DNA of 22,874 nt from Chloracidobacterium sp. UBA3360 (GCA_002360555.1 DEQS01000091.1:1-22874), one strand, 5' to 3'. Numbered from the stretch's first letter, positions 6,876 to 14,361 are shown. Notes: a model not told the origin generated them from the letters alone. Numbers and translations are program-made.

Positions 6876-7205
6876 TTAACCCGAAAAAGTTCCGGATCCA
6901 CGTGTAAGGTAATCCTGCATCGTGTATGCAAACATGATCGCCAGCCAGAAAAAGCTACCGACGGCCGCCAGCCAGATCAGCCTTTTGCTCCAATAGACGT
7001 GCATGAAGAAAAGCATCACGAACGTCATCTTAGTAAATGCGATGAGCAGCGCGACTAAAGTATTCGCTCCTGGAAAAAAGCGATCCATGTCGACCGTCGC
7101 CGCATAATATGTGGCGATCGTGCCGACTACGAGAATCATAAATATCCCAATATACTTGGGAATATTCATATGTTCATGGTCGTGTTCGTTATGTGTATCT
7201 GCCAT
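6876..7205 (-). CDS. coxD: caa3-type cytochrome c oxidase subunit IV
   Basis: A 109-residue membrane protein with a His/Asp/Glu-rich N-terminus (ADTHNEHDHEHMNIPKYIGIF) and three hydrophobic helices (about 17-36, 48-70 and 76-95). This is the form of the prokaryotic subunit IV family. In caa3 and related oxidases this small subunit stabilises the complex, and it is not catalytic. The motif ALLIAFTKMTFVMLFFMHVYW is typical of the family. It starts 9 bp after coxC, with GAGG placed about 6 nt before the ATG, and is the last gene of the respiratory operon. Confidence 0.88.
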   Translation of the reverse strand: MADTHNEHDHEHMNIPKYIGIFMILVVGTIATYYAATVDMDRFFPGANTLVALLIAFTKMTFVMLFFMHVYWSKRLIWLAAVGSFFWLAIMFAYTMQDYLTRGSGTFSG

Positions 7206-7214
7206 TATCAGCCT

Positions 7215-8114
7215 CTAATGAAGAAAATGTCTGCCCAGCAAATATAACAGCGGGAACAGGAATATCCAGACGATATCAACAAAGTGCCAATACAGCCCCG
7301 ACATCTCGACCGGCATATAATACTCGGACGTGTAGTGCCCACGAAACGCTGTCCAAAGCAGCCACAGCATTAAGCCCAAACCGACGATCATATGCAGAGC
7401 GTGCAACCCGGTCATTACGAAATATAGGAAAAAGAAAATGCGGACCTTGTCGCGGAACTTATCCGGATCGATCTTGGCGGCTCCCGTTTCGTCCTTAACA
7501 AAATATCCGATCTTTTCGGACTCGGTAAGATAATTCTTGTCCTGGGCGAGTTTTACGAGCGAGCAATCCGTCCACTGAAAATCACCTCGAGGATTTGGAT
7601 GCTCAACCGCAGGTGCGTTGTGATCGACTTCCCAGCACGGCTTTTCGTGGCCGGTTTCATGAGCCGCTTTGTCATCCTTGATCTTTTTATTTAATCCGGC
7701 GACAGGGATAAGCCCGTGATTATATTTATCGGTATACTCGATCGCCTTGACCCCGAGAAAAGTCGCACCAAAGATCATCGTCAGCACGATCATGATGACC
7801 TGCATCCAGCGATTACTCTTTTGCGCGTAATAAACGGTCAGGGCCATCGTCAGAGAGCTGACGATCAGCACTAGCGTGTTCAGCCCGCCCCAAAACGCGT
7901 CCAGGTGATTAGAGCCGGCGGCAAATGCCATCGGATATTTAGAGCGAAATACGAGATAGGCCGTAAACAGCCCGCCGAAAAACAGGATCTCCTGAACGAG
8001 GAACATCCACATCCCGATCGAGACGCTCTCTTCCTGTTGGCCCATGTCTTCGAACTGGTGCTGCAAGCCCGGCTCGTGATAAACAAACTTATCTGATGTT
8101 TCGTGTGTCGACAT
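7215..8114 (-). CDS. coxC: Cytochrome c oxidase subunit III with a large inserted loop
   Basis: 299 residues. Family features are MGQQEESVSIGMWMFLVQEILFFGGLFTAYLVFR at the N-terminus, then ATFLGVKAIEY, and at the C-terminus YFVMTGLHALHMIVGLG with YWHFVDIVWIFLFPLLYL. Subunit III stabilises the O2 reduction site and may feed protons or oxygen. Helices I-IV occupy about 33-127 and the last three about 225-295. Bacterial caa3-type subunit III proteins are usually near 200 residues. The excess comes from a hydrophilic stretch, about residues 128-222, between EYTDKY and KVRIFFFLYFVMTG. It carries several His, two cysteines (C160, C184) and many charged residues. The gene lies 19 bp after coxA and 9 bp before coxD. 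Confidence 0.93.
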   Translation of the reverse strand: MSTHETSDKFVYHEPGLQHQFEDMGQQEESVSIGMWMFLVQEILFFGGLFTAYLVFRSKYPMAFAAGSNHLDAFWGGLNTLVLIVSSLTMALTVYYAQKSNRWMQVIMIVLTMIFGATFLGVKAIEYTDKYNHGLIPVAGLNKKIKDDKAAHETGHEKPCWEVDHNAPAVEHPNPRGDFQWTDCSLVKLAQDKNYLTESEKIGYFVKDETGAAKIDPDKFRDKVRIFFFLYFVMTGLHALHMIVGLGLMLWLLWTAFRGHYTSEYYMPVEMSGLYWHFVDIVWIFLFPLLYLLGRHFLH

Positions 8115-8133
8115 TTGTGTTAATTAGGACCGT

Positions 8134-9807
8134 TTATGCAACGCCAGCCGCATCGCGACGCTTTGCTCCCTCTAGATCCAATCCGCTCTCTTCGCCAAAT
8201 TCGTATGCCTCCCAAGTAACAACAGGCATTACGTCAAAATTCTCAGTCGGCGGCGGCGAGCTTGTGCGCCATTCCAGACCCGGATGCATCCACGGATTAT
8301 CGCCGGCTTTCTTCCCGAAAATCAGCGAGTGCGTCAGATAAATTGCCGGCATGATCAGACCTATGCCGAGCACCGAAGCCCCGGCGGTCGAAAAGATATT
8401 AAGTACCTGCAACTCCTCAGGATAAGCGGCGTATCGTCGCGGCATGCCCTGATAGCCGAGTATGAACTGCGGAAAGAAGGTCAGGTTAAAGCCCACAAAA
8501 ACGAGCATCGCCGAGATCTTGCCCCAAAATTCCGAATACATCCGGCCCGTCATTTTCGGCCACCAGTAATGGATACCGCCTAGATAGGCGATCACCTGTC
8601 CGCCGACCATCACGTAGTGAAAGTGAGCAACGACAAAGTATGTGTCGGTCAGATGGACCGTGAGGCCGATGGCCCCTAAAAATAGTCCGGTCAATCCGCC
8701 GATCAGGAACAATCCCATAAATCCGATGGCATATAGCATCGGCGTGTCGAACGAGATCGAACCTTTGTACAAGGTGGCCGTCCAGTTAAACATCTTGATC
8801 GCCGACGGCACCGCCACGACCATAGTTAGGAATGAGAAAACCATTCCTGCGTAGATCGACTGGCCGCTGACGAACATGTGGTGACCCCAAACGAGGAAGC
8901 CAAAGACGGCGATCGCGATGCTCGAAAAAGCGATGAATTCGTAACCAAAAACTTTCTTTCTCGAAAAGTTTGAGATCAGCTCAGAAATGACACCCATTCC
9001 CGGCAAGATCATAATATAGACCGCCGGATGAGAATAGAACCAGAACATGTGCTGGAACAGGATCGGGTCGCCGCCGATCGACGGATCAAATATCCCAACG
9101 TGTGTTGCACGCTCGATCGCGAGCAGGAGCACTGTGATCGCAACGACCGGTGTTCCGAGGATCATCACAAGACTAGTCGCGTAATGAGCCCAAACAAATA
9201 AAGGCATGCGGAACCAGGTCATTCCCGGAGCACGCATCGTGTGGATCGTGACGATAAAGTTCAAGCCCGTAAGGATCGACGAAAAGCCGTTAATAAAAAT
9301 ACCTAGGCCGACAAACATAACGAACGAATTCGAAAATGTCGTACTGTACGGAGTGTAGAACGTCCAACCGGTATCAACGCCGCCCTGCATGAGTGCGAAC
9401 AGAGTGAGCCCACCACCGAGCCAATAGATATAGAGACTAAGAAGATTGATACGCGGAAGAGCAAGATCTTTGGCACCGATCATTAGGGGCAGCAGGAAGT
9501 TACCCAAAATGGCCGGTATCGACGGTATCAAGAAGAAAAAGATCATCAAGATGCCGTGCTGGGTGAACACCTTGTTATACGTCGCCGTTTCGACCAGATC
9601 GCTTGCCGGTGTCAGCAATTCTAAACGGATAGTGGCTGCATAGAGCCCGCCCATCATAAAGAATACCGAAACCGAGATCAGATACATGATCGCGATGCGT
9701 TTATGATCTTTGGTCAGTAGCCACGATGCCAGCGTCGAGCCATTGGTCAAATAATTGCCCTTTGGTGTGTCGGCGTGACCTTCTGTGATTGCAGTTTGCG
9801 CGTTCAT
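8134..9807 (-). CDS. coxA: Cytochrome c oxidase subunit I, A2-type heme-copper oxidase
   Basis: Catalytic subunit of the terminal oxidase, which reduces O2 to water and pumps protons across the inner membrane. All metal ligands are present: H84 (TQHGILMIF) and H397 for the low-spin heme, H395 for the high-spin heme (AHFHYVM), and H260, H309 and H310 for CuB, with the cross-linked tyrosine Y264 (SHPAVY). The helix VI motif is YSHPAVYIMILP, without the glutamate of type A1 enzymes. The YS pair marks the A2 subclass, as in Thermus and Rhodothermus caa3 oxidases. At 557 residues with about 12 helices the length is normal. AAGGA-type sequence (TTAAGGATT) precedes the ATG. It lies 12 bp after coxB. 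Confidence 0.97.
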   Translation of the reverse strand: MNAQTAITEGHADTPKGNYLTNGSTLASWLLTKDHKRIAIMYLISVSVFFMMGGLYAATIRLELLTPASDLVETATYNKVFTQHGILMIFFFLIPSIPAILGNFLLPLMIGAKDLALPRINLLSLYIYWLGGGLTLFALMQGGVDTGWTFYTPYSTTFSNSFVMFVGLGIFINGFSSILTGLNFIVTIHTMRAPGMTWFRMPLFVWAHYATSLVMILGTPVVAITVLLLAIERATHVGIFDPSIGGDPILFQHMFWFYSHPAVYIMILPGMGVISELISNFSRKKVFGYEFIAFSSIAIAVFGFLVWGHHMFVSGQSIYAGMVFSFLTMVVAVPSAIKMFNWTATLYKGSISFDTPMLYAIGFMGLFLIGGLTGLFLGAIGLTVHLTDTYFVVAHFHYVMVGGQVIAYLGGIHYWWPKMTGRMYSEFWGKISAMLVFVGFNLTFFPQFILGYQGMPRRYAAYPEELQVLNIFSTAGASVLGIGLIMPAIYLTHSLIFGKKAGDNPWMHPGLEWRTSSPPPTENFDVMPVVTWEAYEFGEESGLDLEGAKRRDAAGVA

Positions 9808-9819
9808 AATCCTTAAAAA

Positions 9820-10863
9820 CTACTTATTAGCATTCGCGGCCGGTTTTGCAGCCGGCTTGTTAGCAGCTGGCGTATTTGCATTTGCCGCCGGGGTCGCCGG
9901 CATCGCCGCGGTTGAGGCAGCGGCATTGGGGCTTAGCGATTTGATATATGCTACCAATGCATTGAGCTGCTCCTCTGTCACCTGTCCCTTAAATGTCGGC
10001 ATAATCGGCTGAAATCCTTCGACAACCTGTGATGACGGGTTTAGGATCGAATTGCGAATATATTGCTCATCAGCCTTGACCGTGGCCCCGCCGACCAATT
10101 TCACATCGTGGTTATAGATCCCTTCGAGCTTGGCACCGCGTTGAGCAGGGCCACCAGCATGACATGATGCGCAGCCGAGCTTGTTCGTAAACAGATCTTT
10201 GCCCATCTCGACAGGCGTCTGGCCCGAAACACTGCCGCTCAACCAATTGTCAAAATCACGCTGTTCCATCACATAGATCCAACCCACCATGCCTGAATGG
10301 TTTAGGCCACAGTATTCGGCGCAGTACAGATGATATTTACCAGGTTTTGTCGCCTCGAACCACATATAAGTGTAGCGACCCGGAACGACGTCAGCTTTTG
10401 TACGAAATGCCGGTATCGAAAAATCGTGCAGCACGTCTTCAGTTGTCATTGTCAGCTTGACCTTGCGTCCAACCGGGACATGCAGCTCGTTGATCTCACG
10501 CTGGCCGGTTTGGTGCTGGGCCTTCCACATCCACTGCTTACCGACAACGTAGACCTCCATCGCGTCTTCGGGAGGAGTATATTGATTAAAATATACAAGA
10601 GCCCCGCCAATAAAGATCGTCATCGATATAACGAACGGGATGATCGACCAAACCGTTTCGAGAAGCATTGAGCCATGCATTTCTTCCGGCGTCGCATATT
10701 TCTCGGTTTCACGGTATTTGAGGGCGAAGAAAAATATCGCCACCACGATAGGAATCGTGAAAGCAACGCTCACAGCGATCAGGTAAAAATACAGGGCATC
10801 TACCTGCCACGCGAAAGTCGAGGCCTGATCCGGAAATAATGGTACCCACGTTGTGTTCTGCAT
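9820..10863 (-). CDS. coxB: Cytochrome c oxidase subunit II with fused cytochrome c domain (caa3 type)
   Basis: 347 residues. Two transmembrane hairpin helices (about 22-48 and 68-92) are followed by the periplasmic cupredoxin domain. The CuA ligands are H146 (LHDFSIPAF), C181, E183, C185, H189 and M192 (CAEYCGLNHSGM), and the aromatic patch is KQWMWK. A class I cytochrome c domain is fused after it, with CASCH at 231-235 and a likely axial Met in MPTF (M288). Electrons thus enter through heme c and pass to CuA. The last 35 residues are an Ala/Asn/Pro/Lys low-complexity tail. There is no cleavable signal in the usual sense, because TM1 serves as anchor. It lies 40 bp after SCO, and a heptamer repeat lies in the leader. 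Confidence 0.96.
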   Translation of the reverse strand: MQNTTWVPLFPDQASTFAWQVDALYFYLIAVSVAFTIPIVVAIFFFALKYRETEKYATPEEMHGSMLLETVWSIIPFVISMTIFIGGALVYFNQYTPPEDAMEVYVVGKQWMWKAQHQTGQREINELHVPVGRKVKLTMTTEDVLHDFSIPAFRTKADVVPGRYTYMWFEATKPGKYHLYCAEYCGLNHSGMVGWIYVMEQRDFDNWLSGSVSGQTPVEMGKDLFTNKLGCASCHAGGPAQRGAKLEGIYNHDVKLVGGATVKADEQYIRNSILNPSSQVVEGFQPIMPTFKGQVTEEQLNALVAYIKSLSPNAAASTAAMPATPAANANTPAANKPAAKPAANANK

Positions 10864-10867
10864 AACT

Positions 10868-10881
10868 CAGTTGTCAGTTGT
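10868..10881. repeat. Heptanucleotide tandem repeat in the coxB leader
   Basis: CAGTTGT occurs twice head to tail (10868-10874, 10875-10881), next to the coxB start codon at 10861-10863. A weaker third unit (CATAACT, 10861-10867) would contain the start codon. It sits where a Shine-Dalgarno sequence would be expected, and none is visible. A 10-bp palindrome CGCCCGGGCG lies at 10886-10895, right beside it. Confidence 0.5.
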
Positions 10882-10903
10882 AAGCCGCCCGGGCGATCAA
10901 CTA

Positions 10904-11848
10904 CTACTCACCATCTACTGCCTTTCTTTTATTTCTCCGCCAAAAAACAAATCCCATCACGCCCATTAGTGCAAGAGTCAGTACACCGCCCACTCGCATT
11001 ACACGCAAGATCGCCAAGCCGTACTTACCCGTCGAGGGGTCGTAGTGATAGCAATACAGCAACAACTGCTCAGCGGCGGTGCCAACTTTGTTCTCATTCG
11101 ACTCCATGATGCCGAACTTTATGTCCTTCGGCGAATAGTCTATGCCGTACAAATACCTCGAAAGCTTACCCTCTGGAGTCGCGATCATCACACCTGCGGC
11201 GTGGGCAAATTGAGAGCTTTTCTCGTCCCACTTGTAGCTAAATCCCGCGGCGGCCGTCGCCTTATCAATTGATTCCTGCGTTCCCGTCAGAAAATGCCAC
11301 CCTTTTTCAGCTCCGGCCCGGCCGTATCGTTCGACATAAGCGGCTTTTTTGTTCTTAGCCAGGTCAGGCTTGTCGTTTTCGCGGGCGTCAAAGCTGATCG
11401 CGACGACATCAAAATCTTTTCCGGCATCAAACGTTATCCCCTTTAAGGAACCGCTAAGTCCATTCAGCACCTGATTGCAGAGCATCGGGCATTCGTAATA
11501 GACAAATGCGATGATCACAGGCCGTCCGGTGTTGAAGTAGCTGCCAAGTTTGACCGTCTTGCCTTCCTCATCCTTAAACTCAACATCCATCGGCATTTGA
11601 GCCCCAAGCTTTTGCTCGATACCGATAGTTTTCAACGGTTCGGGCAGACCGTTAGGCTCGGACATCGCTGGATCGTACGTTCGCGGGCTATAAAGCGGCG
11701 AATTGTAGTGCTCGTTTTTTTGAGCGAAAGCGGAGAAAGCGAATAGTGAACAGTGAATAGTGAACAGTAAAAGACAAAGAGCAACTCTGCCCCCACGACC
11801 AAAGGTCTTGGATATCAGAATATTTACTTTTACATTTTGCCTTTTCAC
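10904..11848 (-). CDS. SCO1/SenC family copper chaperone for the oxidase
   Basis: A 314-residue thioredoxin-fold protein that delivers copper to, or reduces, the CuA site of subunit II. The family motif YYECPMLC carries the CxxxC pair (C120, C124), and the third ligand is H216 in SSQFAHAAGVMIATPEG. FDVVAISFD and GWHFLTG are further SCO landmarks. The N-terminus has a hydrophobic segment (about 22-42) ending in AFAQ, probably a cleaved signal. A second helix lies near the C-terminus (about 287-303), followed by RRNKRK, so the domain would be tail-anchored facing the periplasm. The only plausible in-frame start is GTG 11848, which lies inside a heptamer repeat array. The signal peptide is encoded by a second array. 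It sits between the ACIII genes and coxB, fitting CuA assembly. Confidence 0.92.
   Translation of the reverse strand: MKRQNVKVNILISKTFGRGGRVALCLLLFTIHCSLFAFSAFAQKNEHYNSPLYSPRTYDPAMSEPNGLPEPLKTIGIEQKLGAQMPMDVEFKDEEGKTVKLGSYFNTGRPVIIAFVYYECPMLCNQVLNGLSGSLKGITFDAGKDFDVVAISFDARENDKPDLAKNKKAAYVERYGRAGAEKGWHFLTGTQESIDKATAAAGFSYKWDEKSSQFAHAAGVMIATPEGKLSRYLYGIDYSPKDIKFGIMESNENKVGTAAEQLLLYCYHYDPSTGKYGLAILRVMRVGGVLTLALMGVMGFVFWRRNKRKAVDGE
11741..11768. repeat. Perfect heptamer array inside the SCO signal-peptide coding region
   Basis: GAATAGT and GAACAGT alternate over four units (11741-11747, 11748-11754, 11755-11761, 11762-11768), so a 14-mer is repeated twice without mismatch. On the coding strand the units read ACTATTC/ACTGTTC and encode part of LLFTIHCSLFAF. 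Weaker A-rich units may continue to about 11782. The array is 28 bp, which is not a multiple of three. Confidence 0.85.
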
Positions 11849-11864
11849 TTTTTACTTTTGCCTT
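11823..11864. repeat. Degenerate heptamer array covering the SCO start codon
   Basis: Six consecutive heptamers fit the pattern TTNNCTT: TTTACTT, TTACATT, TTGCCTT, TTCACTT, TTTACTT and TTGCCTT. The GTG start of SCO (11846-11848) lies within the fourth unit. The first two listed units and most of the third encode N-terminal residues. The last two fill the 21-bp gap to the upstream stop at 11870. The purine-rich GGAAGG on the coding strand ends 12 nt before GTG and may act as a poor ribosome site. Confidence 0.75.
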
Positions 11865-11869
11865 CCGGT

Positions 11870-12409
11870 CTACCGGCGTTTCTCCGATGCCATACGCCCC
11901 GCACTCGATTCTGAAATAAAGGCAAGCGAGCTTTTAAGTAACGCTTCGGCTTCGGCACCTGATTTTGCCTTTACATTTTGGCTAAGGAATTTCTCCTTTG
12001 CCTCGTCGATAGGCATCATGGTCACCGTGCCGGTCTTTGCGTCCTTTTTGCCATGTTCCCAAAGAACGAGCCATTGCTTATACAGCTCGCGATACTCGGC
12101 TTGTGGAGGGCCTAACTCCATATTTACCCAGCCTTTTTCGGACTCAACGCCGAAACCGGGAGCGGCTTGAAGCCGAGGTTCTGCGGGAAGCCGTTCCTTT
12201 TCGCTCATTCCCATAGGGTTTGCGGGGCCGGCGTTCTCTTTGTTGTAGTCCCTGAGGACATTGAGCATCGCCCACATCAAGCCAAACGTGATAACGATCA
12301 GGAAAAAAAGCCCGACCGCGAACGAAACGATGCCCTTCAGCCCTATTTCGTTCTCTTCGTAGGCCTTATTAAGGTCTGCGACGCTGTCACTATGTTTCTT
12401 TGACGACAT
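11870..12409 (-). CDS. Single-TM protein associated with ACIII/oxidase gene clusters
   Basis: 179 residues. A polar N-terminus (MSSKKHSDSVADLNKAYEENEIGLKGI) leads into one transmembrane helix (about 27-51, IVSFAVGLFFLIVITFGLMWAMLNVL), followed by a periplasmic domain. Two segments are recognisable from proteins commonly found beside ACIII and oxidase genes: ERLPAEPRLQ (about 72-81) and MMPIDEAKEKFL. In such relatives a Pro-Arg-Leu-Gln segment is followed by a 'GWVD...G...IPID.A' segment. Here GWVNMELG comes first and TGTVTMMPIDEA later, with extra sequence between them. It lies 26 bp after actF and 21 bp before SCO. A structural or assembly role in the ACIII-oxidase supercomplex is inferred. 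No catalytic residues are evident. Confidence 0.7.
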   Translation of the reverse strand: MSSKKHSDSVADLNKAYEENEIGLKGIVSFAVGLFFLIVITFGLMWAMLNVLRDYNKENAGPANPMGMSEKERLPAEPRLQAAPGFGVESEKGWVNMELGPPQAEYRELYKQWLVLWEHGKKDAKTGTVTMMPIDEAKEKFLSQNVKAKSGAEAEALLKSSLAFISESSAGRMASEKRR

Positions 12410-12435
12410 ATCAGTTTTTACTCTGCCACCGTTAA

Positions 12436-13653
12436 CTAATGCCCGTGGCCGTGCTCGACGGCCTCTTCAAAATACGGATCTTTTGCTGGTACCATTGGAC
12501 GTTTGAGCAATTGACCAAAAAACCACCATAACCAAATGCCGCCGACCGCAATAGGTGCGACGATATCCATCCAGCTAATAAAGAATGCTCCCTGCTCTAA
12601 CGTGCCCGACACGCGATCAGTCGGCCCGATCAGGTAAAACATATCGACGATACGCATCACCAAAATAAACATAGCGAGCGATGCCAGCCAACGTGCTTTT
12701 CGCTTGAAATCCTGCTGGAGCAAAACTAAGAATGGAAAAGCAAAGTGGAACAGGATCAAACCGATACCGACATAGCCCCAACCTCCTTTCATTCTCGCCA
12801 GATACCAGGTCGTTTCTTCGGGAAGGTTACCTGCCCAGATGATCAGGAACTGCGAAAAATTGAAATATGCCCAGACCATGGTCAACGCAAGCATAAGCTT
12901 ACCGAGGTCGTGGAAATGGCGTTTGCCAAGCACGCGGTTCATCGGGGCCGTGTCCGAAAGGTTTGCGAGTATCGTTACGGAAAAACAAAAACAGCTCAAG
13001 CCCCACCCGGCAACAAACAACAGCCCCCACATCGTCGAGAACCAATGAGCATCGAGCATCATCATCCAATCGACGACCGCAAATGTCACAGCCAATGCAA
13101 AAAAGACCATTGCCGGGCCGGAGAAACGCGAGGCTCTCTCGAGCACTAAACGCGATTCTTCAACCGTTTCCGTCTTATCTTGTTTCACCGACCATCCGTT
13201 CAGAAGATAGATCATAAAGCCGAACACGGCGAAATAAATGGCGGCACGCACGATCCAAAACCACGGTGTCATATAAACACCGCGATGGGCCATGATCGGA
13301 TCGTCGGCCGGCAGATGCGTCCATTCAAAAAATGTATGCGTCCAAACGCCGATCGCCAGCGGTATGAACAGAAGAACGACTAGAGGAAATGTACGCGTCG
13401 CCGCCTCAAGCGTGCGGCGAATAACAACACCCCAGGCTCCGCCGGTCAGATACTGGAGCATCAATACGCCCAAAGAGCCAAAAGTGATGCCGGCCCAGAA
13501 AATAAAGCCGAGCAGCCACGAGCGCAGGCCCTGTTCCGGGTTCATGTATGTTCCGACGCCCCAAGCGAGCACGGCAATCCCCCCCGCACCGAGAGCGAGT
13601 GTTCGCCAACGGTTGATCACGGCCGGTGCTTGATAGTCATCAAGATTTGCCAT
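12436..13653 (-). CDS. actF: Alternative complex III subunit ActF (NrfD-like membrane protein)
   Basis: A 405-residue integral membrane subunit of the quinol:electron acceptor oxidoreductase ACIII. About ten hydrophobic helices are visible, with the ActF wording FFEWTHLPADDPIMAHRGVYMTPWFWIVRAAIYF, AVVDWMMMLDAHWFSTMWGLLF, DLGKLMLALTMVWAYFNFSQFLIIWAGNLPEET and FHFAFPFLVLLQQDFKR. ActF is paralogous to ActC and is thought to help in proton movement. The gene starts at the base after the actE stop, with GGAGG 10 nt upstream in the end of actE, so the two are likely coupled. It ends in a His-rich EHGHGH. Confidence 0.94.
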   Translation of the reverse strand: MANLDDYQAPAVINRWRTLALGAGGIAVLAWGVGTYMNPEQGLRSWLLGFIFWAGITFGSLGVLMLQYLTGGAWGVVIRRTLEAATRTFPLVVLLFIPLAIGVWTHTFFEWTHLPADDPIMAHRGVYMTPWFWIVRAAIYFAVFGFMIYLLNGWSVKQDKTETVEESRLVLERASRFSGPAMVFFALAVTFAVVDWMMMLDAHWFSTMWGLLFVAGWGLSCFCFSVTILANLSDTAPMNRVLGKRHFHDLGKLMLALTMVWAYFNFSQFLIIWAGNLPEETTWYLARMKGGWGYVGIGLILFHFAFPFLVLLQQDFKRKARWLASLAMFILVMRIVDMFYLIGPTDRVSGTLEQGAFFISWMDIVAPIAVGGIWLWWFFGQLLKRPMVPAKDPYFEEAVEHGHGH

Positions 13654-14361
13654 TTAGCGGTGTCCTCCGTTCGTGTTCGCGTTGGTTGTCTCAGCCGGCT
13701 TAGGGGCAGGCGTATTCGATTCAGGTTTTGTGCTCATTTTGAGACTTTCGTCCGGGTTCTGACTGACCTGCAAAGCCCGAATGTATGCAACGATCGCCCA
13801 GCGGTCAGCTGGTTGTATCTGATAAGAATAACTACTCATCCGGCCCCAACCATTTGTCATCACATCAAAGAAATGTCCCACCGGAGCATTTCGTAGACGG
13901 TCGTCATGATAGGTCGGCGGTTTTGGAAAGCCGCGTCGCACGACCATACCGTCGCCATTGCCGACCGGGCCGTGGCATACGATGCAGTGGATGTTGTAGC
14001 GATCTTGTCCGCGATCGACCAATTCCTTGGTGACCGGGATCGGAAATTCGTCTATGTCATTAGGAAAACTGGTCACTAACGTATTGCCTGTCGATGTAAC
14101 GGTGCTCGTTACTACGGCATTGAGGTCCGGATTATCGATCTTACCGGTATAAAATGCTTTATTGTCGTGCAAATGCCCCCTGGCCACAGTTCCCGCGACC
14201 TGGTCGCGTGTTGACAGGCCGTCCTTGAACCACTCGCTCTTCTTATACACCTTGTAACGCGGCTGGTCCTGCATATCAAAACGCAAGCCACAGCCGACAG
14301 TCAGCAGACAGTAGGCAATAAGCAAAAGGCCGTAGAGGTAGTTGCGTTTATTCTTCAACAT
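13654..14361 (-). CDS. actE: Alternative complex III subunit ActE (monoheme cytochrome c lipoprotein)
   Basis: 235 residues. The N-terminus is a lipoprotein signal (NYLYGLLLIAYCLLTVGC, lipobox cysteine at residue 23), so the protein is probably lipid-anchored on the periplasmic side. A class I cytochrome c domain follows, with CIVCHG in HCIVCHGPVGNGDGM and a later segment GWGRMSSYSYQIQPADRWAIVAYIRALQ that ends the fold and carries a probable Met ligand. ActE accepts electrons from ACIII and can pass them to the oxidase. The C-terminal tail is Pro/Ala/Thr/Asn-rich and ends GGHR. ATG 14361 is chosen over TTG 14364 because of the AGGAGGTG 4 nt upstream. The gene overlaps the end of actD. The signal peptide appears to be encoded by degenerate heptamers. 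Confidence 0.93.
   Translation of the reverse strand: MLKNKRNYLYGLLLIAYCLLTVGCGLRFDMQDQPRYKVYKKSEWFKDGLSTRDQVAGTVARGHLHDNKAFYTGKIDNPDLNAVVTSTVTSTGNTLVTSFPNDIDEFPIPVTKELVDRGQDRYNIHCIVCHGPVGNGDGMVVRRGFPKPPTYHDDRLRNAPVGHFFDVMTNGWGRMSSYSYQIQPADRWAIVAYIRALQVSQNPDESLKMSTKPESNTPAPKPAETTNANTNGGHR
14296..14330. repeat. Degenerate heptamer array in the ActE signal-peptide coding region
   Basis: Reading the + strand, GACAGTC, AGCAGAC, AGTAGGC, AATAAGC and AAAAGGC follow head to tail, with most units close to A-N-N-A-R-G/A-C. On the coding strand these encode GLLLIAYCLLTV of the lipoprotein signal. Units differ from each other at two or three positions, so this could be chance in a Leu-rich segment. Its likeness to the arrays in SCO and the coxB leader makes it worth listing. 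Confidence 0.4.
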
